Part shown: positions 44,013 to 51,114 of the stretch, one piece after another
Layout: each line of letters opens with the position of its first letter
How positions within the stretch are numbered: position 1 is the first letter of the stretch
From: Acidobacteriota bacterium
GTDB lineage: Bacteria; Acidobacteriota; Thermoanaerobaculia; Multivoradales; Multivoraceae
NCBI GenBank assembly: GCA_028875725.1
Contig: JAPPCR010000015.1
Coordinates: 372,001-436,000 of the forward strand
Direction: 5' to 3'
DNA: 64,000 bases
Position numbers and translations under genes: made by a program
The notes under the pieces: generated by a model
The model's input: only the letters and a program-made list of their open reading frames with translations
Databases searched by the model: none
What the model was told of the DNA's origin: nothing

Positions 44013-44186
44013 ATGGATGTCACGTCAACTTTGATCGCGAACCTGCCCGAGGCAGGCCTCGCGCCTGTCACCGGCGGAGTCGACTGGGTCGTCGACTTCA
44101 ACTGCTGGGCGCTGGCGACCATGGTCGACAGCGCGTTTCCCGGCCTGGGCGCCCTCATCGCCCTTCACTGCTACATCCCGCTCTGA
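44013..44186 (+). CDS. 57-aa double-glycine peptide precursor (peptide 2)
   Basis: A short ORF, easily missed by size cutoffs, translated as 57 aa. It has no Sec signal. It opens MDVTSTLIANLPEAGLAPVT, reaches Gly21-Gly22, and the C-terminal 35 residues (VDWVVDFNCWALATMVDSAF onward to LHCYIPL) are hydrophobic with two cysteines (31 and 53). That is the form of a GG-leader plus bacteriocin-like core. AAAGGAAAG sits just before ATG 44013, the same kind of site as peptides 3 and 4. The core begins x-x-W after the GG, as in peptide 4. Confidence 0.68.
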   Translation: MDVTSTLIANLPEAGLAPVTGGVDWVVDFNCWALATMVDSAFPGLGALIALHCYIPL

Positions 44187-44220
44187 GCCACTCGTTCCGA
44201 CAAAGAAAGGAACTCTAGTC

Positions 44221-44541
44221 ATGACAAAGCCTCTTCTGCCCATCCTTGCGTGTACCGCGTTGCTGTCCTCGGCAGCCGGTCACGCGCCTGATTCCTCGCC
44301 TTACTGGCCCGGGGACTCCGACGCACACCCAGCCGTGTCCGTTCTCGAGCCTGCCCCTGGACTCGGCCAGCATCTCCTTACCGACCAGGTTCTGATGCGA
44401 ACAGCAGGAACGGGCCCCACTTCCGACTTCCTCTGCGGAGCCGCCACGGGAGCCGGCTTCGCTCTCACCCTGAGCGGCGTCGGCACGGTCGCCGGCGTCC
44501 TGTTGGGCGGCGCCGGCATGGCCTGCGCCATGTTCTTCTGA
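44221..44541 (+). CDS. Glycine-rich hydrophobic peptide precursor with two cysteines (peptide 3)
   Basis: A 106-aa precursor. It has a Sec signal (LLPILACTALLSSAAGHA), a polar linker, and a hydrophobic, glycine-rich C-terminus from about residue 68 (SDFLCGAATGAGFALTLSGV) to the end. Two cysteines (72 and 102) bracket GxxxG-type repeats, the composition of membrane-active bacteriocins. An extra cysteine is in the signal. AAAGGAA precedes ATG 44221. There is no obvious GG cleavage site, so processing may differ from peptides 2 and 4. Confidence 0.66.
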   Translation: MTKPLLPILACTALLSSAAGHAPDSSPYWPGDSDAHPAVSVLEPAPGLGQHLLTDQVLMRTAGTGPTSDFLCGAATGAGFALTLSGVGTVAGVLLGGAGMACAMFF

Positions 44542-44611
44542 GCTCAGTCACTCGACGCAACCAGTCAGTCAACCAATCAACCCAAACCACTTGATCCTCG
44601 AAAGGAACGAC

Positions 44612-44908
44612 ATGTCCAGGAAAGCACTAGCCACAGTTCTCCTCATCATTCTCGCGTTCGCATTCGCTCCAACGGCAGGGGCCAGTAGCGCTCTCGACTT
44701 CCCGGTCCCCGACGGCGGCTACTCGGCCGAAGCCGGGCAAGCCGATGACCTCGTCCTCGCGGCGGCGATCGGCGGAACGAACTGGAGTTGCGTCGGCGGA
44801 GTCCTCGCTTTCAGCTTCACAGCTCTCGCAGTAGGCGCTGCGACCGGCGGCGTCGGTCTCGCCCTCGCCGGAGCCTACGCACCCGTTCTACTTCCGCTCT
44901 GCTCCTAG
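44612..44908 (+). CDS. Double-glycine hydrophobic peptide precursor with two cysteines (peptide 4)
   Basis: A 98-aa precursor starting at ATG 44612 (AAAGGA at 44601-44606; an upstream in-frame TTG at 44591 is before the ribosome binding site and not used). It has a Sec signal (LATVLLIILAFAFAPTAGA), then the leader-like DDLVLAAAIGG. The core is TNWSCVGGVLAFSFTALAVG to the end. Its cysteines at 60 and 97 span nearly the whole core. GG at 54-55 followed by x-x-W is shared with peptide 2. The core is bacteriocin-like; target and activity are unknown. Confidence 0.68.
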   Translation: MSRKALATVLLIILAFAFAPTAGASSALDFPVPDGGYSAEAGQADDLVLAAAIGGTNWSCVGGVLAFSFTALAVGAATGGVGLALAGAYAPVLLPLCS

Positions 44909-45083
44909 GTCGCGTCCCTCAGACGCAGTAAGACCACGTCAATAGAGAGTTCGATGGCCACGAAGAAGTCAGGAGCCCTGCCCAACCCATCGGGTCGACC
45001 TCCCACGTCTCCTCCGTGGCCATCGTCTCTCTACTCCGCAGAGATGTTTGACGGACGCCATCCTGGCGCGCTAGCGTCCACCC
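44909..45083. other. Spacer between the peptide genes and the RNA element, with no supported gene
   Basis: This spacer contains the promoter of the RNA element (45048-45077). A 115-codon frame starting at 44954 runs through the RNA element and into the permease start; its composition is noncoding-like, so I do not call it. No terminator hairpin with a T-run separates the peptide genes from what follows. Confidence 0.5.
45048..45077 (+). promoter_or_regulatory. Promoter of the conserved RNA element, copy A
   Basis: TTGACG (-35, 45048-45053), an 18-nt spacer and TAGCGT (-10, 45072-45077). The block TTTGACGGAC (45047-45056) is repeated exactly at 49281-49290 before copy B. The distance from the -10 to the conserved GTTGGTTGTC is the same in both copies. 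Confidence 0.68.
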
Positions 45084-45212
45084 GTTGGTTGTCAGAGGCG
45101 CAGTGGGCCTGCGAGCCGGACCCCCTGCCTTGCTTGGCCAGTGCCCCTGGGCCTAGGGTCGCTCCCTTCGTCAGGCGAAGCGGTGGGGGGTCTCGTCGCT
45201 CCTCTGCAAGGC
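45084..45212 (+). ncRNA. Structured RNA element, copy A (6S-like or cis-leader candidate)
   Basis: Predicted transcript start at 45084. The outer stem pairs TTG-T-CAGAGG (45089-45098) with CCTCTG-CAA (45201-45209), with one bulged T. The inner stem pairs GACCCCC (45119-45125) with GGGGGTC (45186-45192). A terminal hairpin has GGG, loop TCGCT and CCC at 45157-45165, braced by flanking GCCT/AGGC. Blocks identical to copy B are GTTGGTTGTC, GTGGGCCTGCGAGCCGG (45103-45119), CTGCC, GGGTCGCTCCC, GGCGAA and CAAGGC. The rod with an asymmetric central loop resembles 6S RNA, but I cannot confirm a family. It lies 74 nt before the ABC permease start, so a cis-regulatory leader is equally possible. Confidence 0.6.
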
Positions 45213-45285
45213 GGCCAGCGCGGCCCGCCGCCAGTCCTGGTGTCGGCCTTCCTCCTAGAGCCGGACACTGCGAATCAAGGACTCG

Positions 45286-46872
45286 ATGGCGGCGTTCATG
45301 AAAGCGCGAAGCCGGGTCGACCGGCTGCTGACGCTCGCGCGGCTGGCCTTGCCGGACGCCGTCCGGCGGAGCAAGCAGCCGCTGGCGGTGGCGATCTTCT
45401 TTGCCGCCCTGTTCCTCGCGTTCGCGACCGTCGCGACGGCGGGCATGCTTCCGGCGATCTTCGCCATCGAGAGCGACGTCCTCCGGAGAAACCTCCTCAG
45501 CCTGATCGCCTGCTCCGTGACGGCGATCGCGTTGCTCGCCCAGGTGCTGCTTCGAGTGCCCGTGACCTGGCTGCTCGACCTGGAGGACCTGCTGCGGCTC
45601 CCCGTCGGCTTCCGGGACCTGTACGGGCTCCGTTTCGCTCTTAGCACGATCGGCTACTGGCTCCCGGTTCTCGGTCCAGCCGGCGTTTACCTCGCCGTCG
45701 CAAGATCGGGAGGCGTCAGCGGCGCGCCGATCACCCTGCTCGCCATCCTGAGCCTGGTCTGGATCTTCGGCCGCACCGCGGCGATCCTGTCGCTTCTCGT
45801 CAACCGGCCGGTCGAAGGCAAGCTCGGCGCCCTGGCCATCGTGGCGATCGTTGCCGCGTGCCAGGGCGCGATCATGCTCGGGGTGCTGGCCTTCGGCGGG
45901 GAGATCGCTTCCGAAGGGCTCACTCGGACGATCGAGGAGTCGGCCTTTCTCGGCGGCCTCGGCTACACGCCGCCCGGCCTTGTCGCCGGCATCGTCCACG
46001 AACCGGGGCCTTCGGCGTCGAATCTGGCGAGACTCGGCGTCCTGATGGCCGTTCTCGGCGTATTGGCCGTGCTCGAGAATCGGCTCCTGCTTCGCGGCTA
46101 CCTGGAACGTCCCGGTGGCGACCGGCGCACGGCTTCCGGAAGCCTGCCTCTTGCCAGGCTGCTCCGCAAGGCGAAGCGTCTCACTCCAACGGGCGTCCTG
46201 ACGCTGGTCGAGATCGAGTGCCTCCTGCGTCTGAAGCCGGCACGCCTGGTTCTCGCGTTGGTCCTGGGTACCACCCTCGTCCTGGTGCCCACCGCAGGAG
46301 GCTTCGCGGTGGGGCTGGCGGCGCTCCTCGCCATCTTTCTGAACGACTTTCGCATCGGAAAGCAGCCCCCGACCTGCCACGCATGGCGGGAGTCGCTCAC
46401 GCTGCCGTTCCCGGTCCGGGGGATCTTCAGCGCACCCGGCCGTGCGATGAACGTCGTTATCCTCTTCACCGTCGCGTTCATCCTGGGACTGACGCCGCTT
46501 GAGTGGTTCGGCTGGCCGTTCTTCCTCGTCGCCGTCTGCCTGATGCTCGCCGGCTTCCTCATGGCCGCCGCAACGTACGGCCTGCTTCAGCTTCGCTGGC
46601 CCCAGCGCAACGAAGGGCTCCTGCACGACCCCGACGGCGCCAGGCTTGGCGCCACAATGGTCGCCATACACCTCGTCGGCCTGCCGGGCGCCCTCTCCTT
46701 TGTTCTCTGGGCGCTCCTGGAACGCGAGCGCATGACGCCGCCGACGGCCGGAATCATCGCGGTCGCCGTCCTCCTCCTCGCCGTCGCGGCCGCATACGCC
46801 TCACGGCGAAGGCAGAGACGGCTGCTGGCAACCCGCGGCCGCGAACTCCTGCTTAAGGACCCGTCCCACTAG
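45286..46872 (+). CDS. ABC transporter permease (exporter type, ~12 membrane helices)
   Basis: A 528-aa integral membrane protein with about twelve hydrophobic segments in two halves, separated by a polar stretch near residues 275-300 (RLLLRGYLERPGGDRRTASG). No C39 or ATPase domain is fused. It is 52 nt from the ATPase gene, so the two form an ABC transporter, probably exporting the peptides encoded upstream (inference). AAGGA lies 5 nt before ATG 45286; ATG 45298 is an alternative. Its 5' leader contains RNA element A. Confidence 0.85.
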   Translation: MAAFMKARSRVDRLLTLARLALPDAVRRSKQPLAVAIFFAALFLAFATVATAGMLPAIFAIESDVLRRNLLSLIACSVTAIALLAQVLLRVPVTWLLDLEDLLRLPVGFRDLYGLRFALSTIGYWLPVLGPAGVYLAVARSGGVSGAPITLLAILSLVWIFGRTAAILSLLVNRPVEGKLGALAIVAIVAACQGAIMLGVLAFGGEIASEGLTRTIEESAFLGGLGYTPPGLVAGIVHEPGPSASNLARLGVLMAVLGVLAVLENRLLLRGYLERPGGDRRTASGSLPLARLLRKAKRLTPTGVLTLVEIECLLRLKPARLVLALVLGTTLVLVPTAGGFAVGLAALLAIFLNDFRIGKQPPTCHAWRESLTLPFPVRGIFSAPGRAMNVVILFTVAFILGLTPLEWFGWPFFLVAVCLMLAGFLMAAATYGLLQLRWPQRNEGLLHDPDGARLGATMVAIHLVGLPGALSFVLWALLERERMTPPTAGIIAVAVLLLAVAAAYASRRRQRRLLATRGRELLLKDPSH

Positions 46873-46924
46873 ACCCCTGCCCGTAACCCCTCCCGCCCCT
46901 GCAACCACAAGGAACATCTCACGG

Positions 46925-47710
46925 ATGGAAGTAATCAAGGCAGAGAACCTGACCCGGTCGTACGGAGGCAACGTCGTCGTCGACGGTGTCGACCTGGACG
47001 TCCGGGAGGGACAGATCCTGGGCTTCGTCGGTCCCAACGGGGCCGGAAAGACAACGACCTGGTCCATGTTGACCGGGGTGCTGAATCCCACGAGCGGCAC
47101 GGTCCGCCTGCTCGGCAGGCCGATCGACCTCAACGACACAGGCCTCAAGCAACAACTCGGCATCGTCCCCGATCACAGCGTGATGTTCGAGAGCCTGACC
47201 GGCGAGGAGCTGCTGCTCTCCTACGCCCGCATCTACGGCCTGAGCCGGGAGGACGCCGGGCAGCGGACCGACGAGGCTCTCTCGGTCTTCGACCTCGAAG
47301 ACGCGGCCAGGCGCCCCATCACGACCTACTCGCACGGGATGAGAAAGAAGATCCGCCTCGCGGCAGCGACGCTTCACGCGCCGCGGGTCCTGTTCCTCGA
47401 TGAGCCATTCGAGGGAATGGACGCCTTGAGCGCCCGGACCGTCATGTCGATCCTGGAGCAAATGGCCGAGCAGGGAGTAGCCATCTTCCTCACTTCCCAC
47501 ATGCTCGACTACGTCGAGCGCGTGTCGACCCACATCGCCGTCATCAGGGACGGCAAGGTCCTCCTGTCGTGCTCCCGCGAGGAGTTCCGCGAACTACCCG
47601 CCGCCGAAGGGGAAGACGGCGCCGGGCGGCTCGAGAACCTCATTCTCAGCATCTCCAGGCGCGAGAGGTTCTCCCGCCTTTCCTGGATCGGCAACAGGAG
47701 TGCGACATGA
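46925..47710 (+). CDS. ABC transporter ATP-binding protein
   Basis: A 261-aa ATPase. Walker A is GPNGAGKTTTWSML, the Q-loop region is QQLGIVPDHSVMFESL, the signature is TYSHGMRKKIRLAAATLH, Walker B is VLFLDEPFEGMD, and the H-loop is FLTSHMLDYVE. It energises the permease encoded 52 nt upstream. AAGGAA precedes ATG 46925. The stop overlaps the first Yip1-like gene (ATGA, 47707-47710). The last ~50 residues, after the H-loop, are a family-variable tail. It resembles ATPases of ABC-2 exporters, not the fused peptidase-ABC type. Confidence 0.93.
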   Translation: MEVIKAENLTRSYGGNVVVDGVDLDVREGQILGFVGPNGAGKTTTWSMLTGVLNPTSGTVRLLGRPIDLNDTGLKQQLGIVPDHSVMFESLTGEELLLSYARIYGLSREDAGQRTDEALSVFDLEDAARRPITTYSHGMRKKIRLAAATLHAPRVLFLDEPFEGMDALSARTVMSILEQMAEQGVAIFLTSHMLDYVERVSTHIAVIRDGKVLLSCSREEFRELPAAEGEDGAGRLENLILSISRRERFSRLSWIGNRSAT

Positions 47711-48486
47711 CCGAGCACCCAGGCAGCATCAACGGCGAACGCAACACCGAAACCGGCGGCAACCACTCACAGGGCCGCAACGCCTGGCTCACGGCGCTGC
47801 TCGGGCTCTTCGCGTGGCCGCGGCAGAGCTTCGAGATCATCCGGCACCGCAACCCATGGCTCGCAACGCTGCTCCTGGTCCTGGCCGGAAACGCCGCCCT
47901 GGCCCTGGTCTCGGCGCCGCTGGGCCTCCAGGCCATGCGGGCCCAGCTGACGGAGCGGATGCCGGGCAGCCCGGACCAGGTCGACGCCATGATGGCGCAA
48001 TTCGAACAGGCAGCCGCGGCAGGGCGTTGGCTGGCGATGGCCACCGGTCCCCTCTCCGTGGCCGTCGGACTCGCGATTCAGACCGTCCTCGTGTGGCTCC
48101 TGGCGATCGCCCTCCAGGGACGGCTCCGATTCGTCCAGTCCCTCGCCTTGATCATCCACCTGGCCGTGATCACTCATCTCCAGAGCTGGGCCAACTTCCT
48201 TCTCCTCCATGTTCGCGGCACCGACGCGATCCGATCGCAACTGGACCTCCGGGCGCCGATGGGACTCGACCTGCTGCTGGCCGGCGACAACCAGACGCTC
48301 AACGTCGTCTACGCGAGCATCAACCCGTTCACGATCTGGTTTCTCGCGCTGCTCGCGCTGGGCGCCGCCGCGGTGTTCGAGGTGCCGCAGCGCAAGGCAT
48401 GGCTGCTGGCCGCGATCTACTGGGCGGCGACGACGGCCGTCACGGCCGCGACGACCGGTCTGGCGGCCCGTCTCATGCCGGCCTGA
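47707..48486 (+). CDS. Yip1-like polytopic membrane protein (copy 1)
   Basis: A 259-aa membrane protein. A polar N-terminus is followed by AWPRQSFEIIRHRNPWLATL, which starts the first helix, and about five hydrophobic segments. Its topology and the P-R-x-S-F motif before the first helix match the Yip1-like family often found with ABC exporters. It is related to the next gene (PRKSFVVIREHHPW). It overlaps the ATPase gene by 4 nt. The role in the export system is unknown; it may assist membrane assembly or confer immunity to the peptides (inference). Confidence 0.75.
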   Translation: MTEHPGSINGERNTETGGNHSQGRNAWLTALLGLFAWPRQSFEIIRHRNPWLATLLLVLAGNAALALVSAPLGLQAMRAQLTERMPGSPDQVDAMMAQFEQAAAAGRWLAMATGPLSVAVGLAIQTVLVWLLAIALQGRLRFVQSLALIIHLAVITHLQSWANFLLLHVRGTDAIRSQLDLRAPMGLDLLLAGDNQTLNVVYASINPFTIWFLALLALGAAAVFEVPQRKAWLLAAIYWAATTAVTAATTGLAARLMPA

Positions 48487-48530
48487 CGCGGCCGTCGCGG
48501 AGGCCGATCCCGGGGCGATACAGTCCCCTC

Positions 48531-49229
48531 ATGGGCGGGCAACCGGAGGCGAGCCGTCACCTCTGGTTCAAGGCGCTGATCTGGATCTTCACCGCCCCGC
48601 GGAAGAGCTTCGTCGTCATCCGCGAGCACCACCCGTGGGTCGCCGGCCTGGCCGTGGGCAGCTCTCTGATCGTCCTGGCCGTTCTGCTGACGACATCGTG
48701 GTTCGCCGATGCGATGAACAGCATCGGCGATCCCCTAGAGATCCCCTACGGGATGGTCTCGTTCGCCTTCGCGGCCATCCCCCTCCTGCTCCTGGTCGAG
48801 GCCGTCGTGCTCCGGCTCGTGGCGGCGGCCCTGAAAGGTCGGGCGCGGTTTGAACAGTGCCTCTCGCTGGCGCTGCATGTCGGCCTCGTCGGCGCCGTGG
48901 GGCTGGTGGTCCGCTCGCTGTTGAGCACCACCCGGGTCGACGGCATCCTTGGGCTACAGCGGAACGTCCTCGACAGCAGACCGGATGCCGGCCTGGACGT
49001 GTTGGGGCAGGTAGCCGAAATGGCGCCGGGCGCGATTCTCGACCTGATGATCCACTCCTTCGTGTTCGTCTGGTCCTTTCTCCTGCTCGGGCTGGGCGCC
49101 GCCGCGGTGTTCCGGCTTTCCAGGCCGGCGGGCTTCGCCATCGCCGCGATCAACTGGGCGGCCGGCAAGGTGCTGGAGATGGGTCTGGCGGGCCTGGCGG
49201 TCGCGGCGATGACGGCGTCCCTACGCTGA
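48531..49229 (+). CDS. Yip1-like polytopic membrane protein (copy 2)
   Basis: A 232-aa membrane protein similar to the preceding gene in order of segments and in the phrase TAPRKSFVVIREHHPWVAGL before the first helix, then five hydrophobic segments with GLGAAAVF also shared. ATG 48531 begins a short polar N-terminus 44 nt after the previous stop. The frame is open further upstream, but that part overlaps the previous genes antisense-free in a different frame and is noise. It is the last gene of the operon I can see. Self-immunity is a possible role for two related membrane proteins here (inference). Confidence 0.73.
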   Translation: MGGQPEASRHLWFKALIWIFTAPRKSFVVIREHHPWVAGLAVGSSLIVLAVLLTTSWFADAMNSIGDPLEIPYGMVSFAFAAIPLLLLVEAVVLRLVAAALKGRARFEQCLSLALHVGLVGAVGLVVRSLLSTTRVDGILGLQRNVLDSRPDAGLDVLGQVAEMAPGAILDLMIHSFVFVWSFLLLGLGAAAVFRLSRPAGFAIAAINWAAGKVLEMGLAGLAVAAMTASLR

Positions 49230-49316
49230 CCGGAACGATCGGCGTCCGGCCCGGTCCCACCCCGACAGGCGGCCGGGTCGTTTGACGGACAATCGACCGC
49301 GCGGTAGCTTCTCGCC
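49230..49316. other. Spacer after the export operon, carrying the copy-B promoter
   Basis: An 87-bp spacer. TTGACG (49282-49287), a 17-nt spacer and TAGCTT (49305-49310) form the promoter of RNA copy B. No terminator with a T-run is seen after the Yip1-like gene. A short ORF that begins with the TTG of the -35 box and runs through the RNA element is not credible as a gene. Confidence 0.5.
49282..49310 (+). promoter_or_regulatory. Promoter of the conserved RNA element, copy B
   Basis: TTGACG, 17-nt spacer, TAGCTT. The surrounding TTTGACGGAC is identical to copy A. Five bases separate the -10 from CGTTGGTTGTC in both copies, which fixes the start of transcription near 49317. Confidence 0.7.
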
Positions 49317-49456
49317 GTTGGTTGTCGTCGCGCCGTGGGCCTGCGAGCCGGGTCTCCTGCCGAATACAACAGTCGACACCAGGCGCCGGGTCGCTCCCGG
49401 CGCTCGGCGAATAGGCAGGGCGTTTCGTGCCCACTGTGCATGGCGACCAACAAGGC
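49317..49456 (+). ncRNA. Structured RNA element, copy B (6S-like or cis-leader candidate)
   Basis: Pairings visible from the outside in: GTTGG (49317-49321) with CCAAC (49447-49451), or alternatively TTG with CAA; TCGC (49328-49331) with GCGA (49443-49446); GTGGGC (49335-49340) with GCCCAC (49429-49434); CCTGCC (49356-49361) with GGCAGG (49414-49419); and a perfect 8-bp terminal stem GCGCCGGG/CCCGGCGC (49383-49403) around TCGCT. Together these form a long rod with internal loops. Where copy A differs in stem sequence its pairing is kept. The 49542 start is 85 nt beyond the end. Known family not established. Confidence 0.62.
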
Positions 49457-49541
49457 CCGGCGCCAACCCTCTCTGCCTGCCTGAGCCGCGGCATGCTGCT
49501 ATAACGGTGGCACCAACGGGCTATCGATGAGAGGAGAAAAC

Positions 49542-50639
49542 ATGCCGAGCAGAGTTACTCTCGCTGCCGCCACGGCCGCCGCCTTTGCCTTCCTCACGGT
49601 GCCCGCCGCGCCTGCCGACGACGACGCGATCCCGCGCACGGCCTCCGGCCGTCCCGACTTGACCGGCGACTACGACATCTCCACGCTGACTCCGTTGCAG
49701 CGACCTCAAGAGTTCGGCGACAACCTCTACCTGACGCGCGAGCAGGCGGAAGAGATCGTCGAACGGGAGCGCCAGCGCGTAGCGGCCCGGGCCGCCGTCC
49801 GCCGGATCGACGAACCGCCGCCGCCCGGCGGCGCGCCGCCAATCGGTCTCGGCGACGAGTTCCGGGAGACGAGCGGCGCCGGCAACGTCGGTGGCTACAA
49901 CAACTTCTGGACCGATCGCGGCAGCGACGTGTTCTCGATAGACGGCAGGTTCCGGACCTCGATCATCGTCGACCCGCCGAACGGCCGGATGCCGCAACTG
50001 ACCGCCGAGACGCTACAGCGGATGTCCGAGCGGCGCGGTCGCCGGCGCGGCAACGACGGCACCGCCTGGTGGCTCGAGGTCGAGGGCACCGGGCCGTACG
50101 ACGGCCCGGAGAACCTGGGCGTGCCTGAACGTTGCCTGATCGGCTTCGGCTCCACCGGCGGACCGCCGATGCTGCCCGTGCTCTACAACAACGCCAAGCG
50201 GATCGTGCAGACCGAAGACCACCTGATGATCCTGGTCGAGATGGTGCACGACGCGCGCATCGTCCGCATTGGCGGCGAGCACATCCCGGAAGACGAGCGC
50301 CGCTGGCTTGGCGACTCGATCGGTTGGTGGGAGGACGACACGCTCGTGGTCGAAACGACGAACTTCATCGACCGCCCGGCGCTCTTCCTGGCCTCACGGA
50401 ACCTCAAGGTGACCGAGCGCTTCACACGGGTCAACGCGGACGACCTGCTCTACGCGTTCACGGTAGAGGACCCGACCGTGTGGAGCGCGCCCTGGAGCGG
50501 CGAGTACCTGTGGCCCGGCACACCGGCCAAGGTCTACGAGTACGCCTGCCACGAGGGAAACTACGCCATGGGCAACATCCTCAGGGGCGCGCGACTACTC
50601 GAGGAAGAGACGCGCAGCGCCGCCAGCGGCGGCCAGTAG
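49542..50639 (+). CDS. Conserved secreted protein with SIGWWEDDTLVVETTNF motif (copy 2)
   Basis: A 365-aa paralogue of the 15433 protein. Sec signal LAAATAAAFAFLTVPAAPAD, then IPRTASGRPDLTGDYDIST, the mid-protein marker DSIGWWEDDTLVVETTNF near residue 265, and a C-terminus YACHEGNYAMGNILRGARLL. Function unknown. ATG 49542 is chosen for GAGGAG 6 nt upstream; ATG 49527 lies before that site. A TATAAC at 49500-49505 may be its own -10. RNA element B precedes it. Confidence 0.78.
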   Translation: MPSRVTLAAATAAAFAFLTVPAAPADDDAIPRTASGRPDLTGDYDISTLTPLQRPQEFGDNLYLTREQAEEIVERERQRVAARAAVRRIDEPPPPGGAPPIGLGDEFRETSGAGNVGGYNNFWTDRGSDVFSIDGRFRTSIIVDPPNGRMPQLTAETLQRMSERRGRRRGNDGTAWWLEVEGTGPYDGPENLGVPERCLIGFGSTGGPPMLPVLYNNAKRIVQTEDHLMILVEMVHDARIVRIGGEHIPEDERRWLGDSIGWWEDDTLVVETTNFIDRPALFLASRNLKVTERFTRVNADDLLYAFTVEDPTVWSAPWSGEYLWPGTPAKVYEYACHEGNYAMGNILRGARLLEEETRSAASGGQ

Positions 50640-50659
50640 CTCCCGAGCCGCTGCTTCCG

Positions 50660-51085
50660 TTACTGCTCGGTCGGATCCCGGCCGTCGCGCGGGGCGCCCG
50701 TGCCGGATGAACCCATGAACAGCTTGCGGCCGTCCGGGAAGGTCAGGTCGCGGCCGTTCGCCTTGTTCGAGCCATCCTTCGCCTGGTAGCCGTCGACGAC
50801 GATCTCGGTCCCCGGCAGAAGCGACCTCTTCGTGAAGCCGCGCCTGGCGAGCGTGTTCGGCGTGCCGCCCTCGACCATCCAGACGGTCGCACTGCCGTCG
50901 TCATTCATCACCTCCAGGTGAATCCAGGCGTGGGGATTGATCCATTCCATCTTCGTCACCTTGCCGCGAAGCTGGAGCGGCCGATCCGCGTCGAACTCGG
51001 CCGAGAAGGCGTGATGAGCGGCGAGCGGTATGGCGAGCACCAGGGCGAGGCCCCCTGCCAGTAGGACGATTCGCTGGAACTTCAT
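50660..51085 (-). CDS. DUF6152 family secreted protein
   Basis: A 141-aa exported protein. Sec signal IVLLAGGLALVLAIPLAAHH, then a single compact beta domain typical of DUF6152: HHAFSAEFDADRPLQLRGKV, EWINPHAWIHLEV and GTPNTLARRGF. The family function is not known to me; its His residues could bind metal. GGAGAGGAG lies before ATG 51085. It is codirectional with and 29 nt from the preceding gene (51115), so the two form an operon. It is convergent with the 49542 gene. Confidence 0.83.
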   Translation of the reverse strand: MKFQRIVLLAGGLALVLAIPLAAHHAFSAEFDADRPLQLRGKVTKMEWINPHAWIHLEVMNDDGSATVWMVEGGTPNTLARRGFTKRSLLPGTEIVVDGYQAKDGSNKANGRDLTFPDGRKLFMGSSGTGAPRDGRDPTEQ

Positions 51086-51114
51086 CGCTGTTCTCCTCTC
51101 CATGTCCGTGCCAG

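Noticed and set aside
44954..45301. 115-codon plus-strand frame before the permease
   Set aside because: It crosses the conserved RNA element, has no ribosome binding site and is Pro/Arg/Ser-rich; the element's conserved blocks are not codon-like.
45031..46671. 546-codon minus-strand frame opposite the ABC permease and RNA element A
   Set aside because: Highly charged, low-complexity translation (Glu/Arg/Gln); opposite a clear membrane protein and a conserved RNA element.
45084..49456. Naming the RNA pair as 4.5S/SRP RNA or 6S RNA
   Set aside because: 4.5S is excluded because the universally conserved tetraloop and its surroundings are missing. 6S is kept only as a hypothesis, since I cannot run a covariance model.
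49282..49530. 82-codon frame through RNA element B
   Set aside because: Its start codon is the TTG of the -35 box; composition is noncoding-like.
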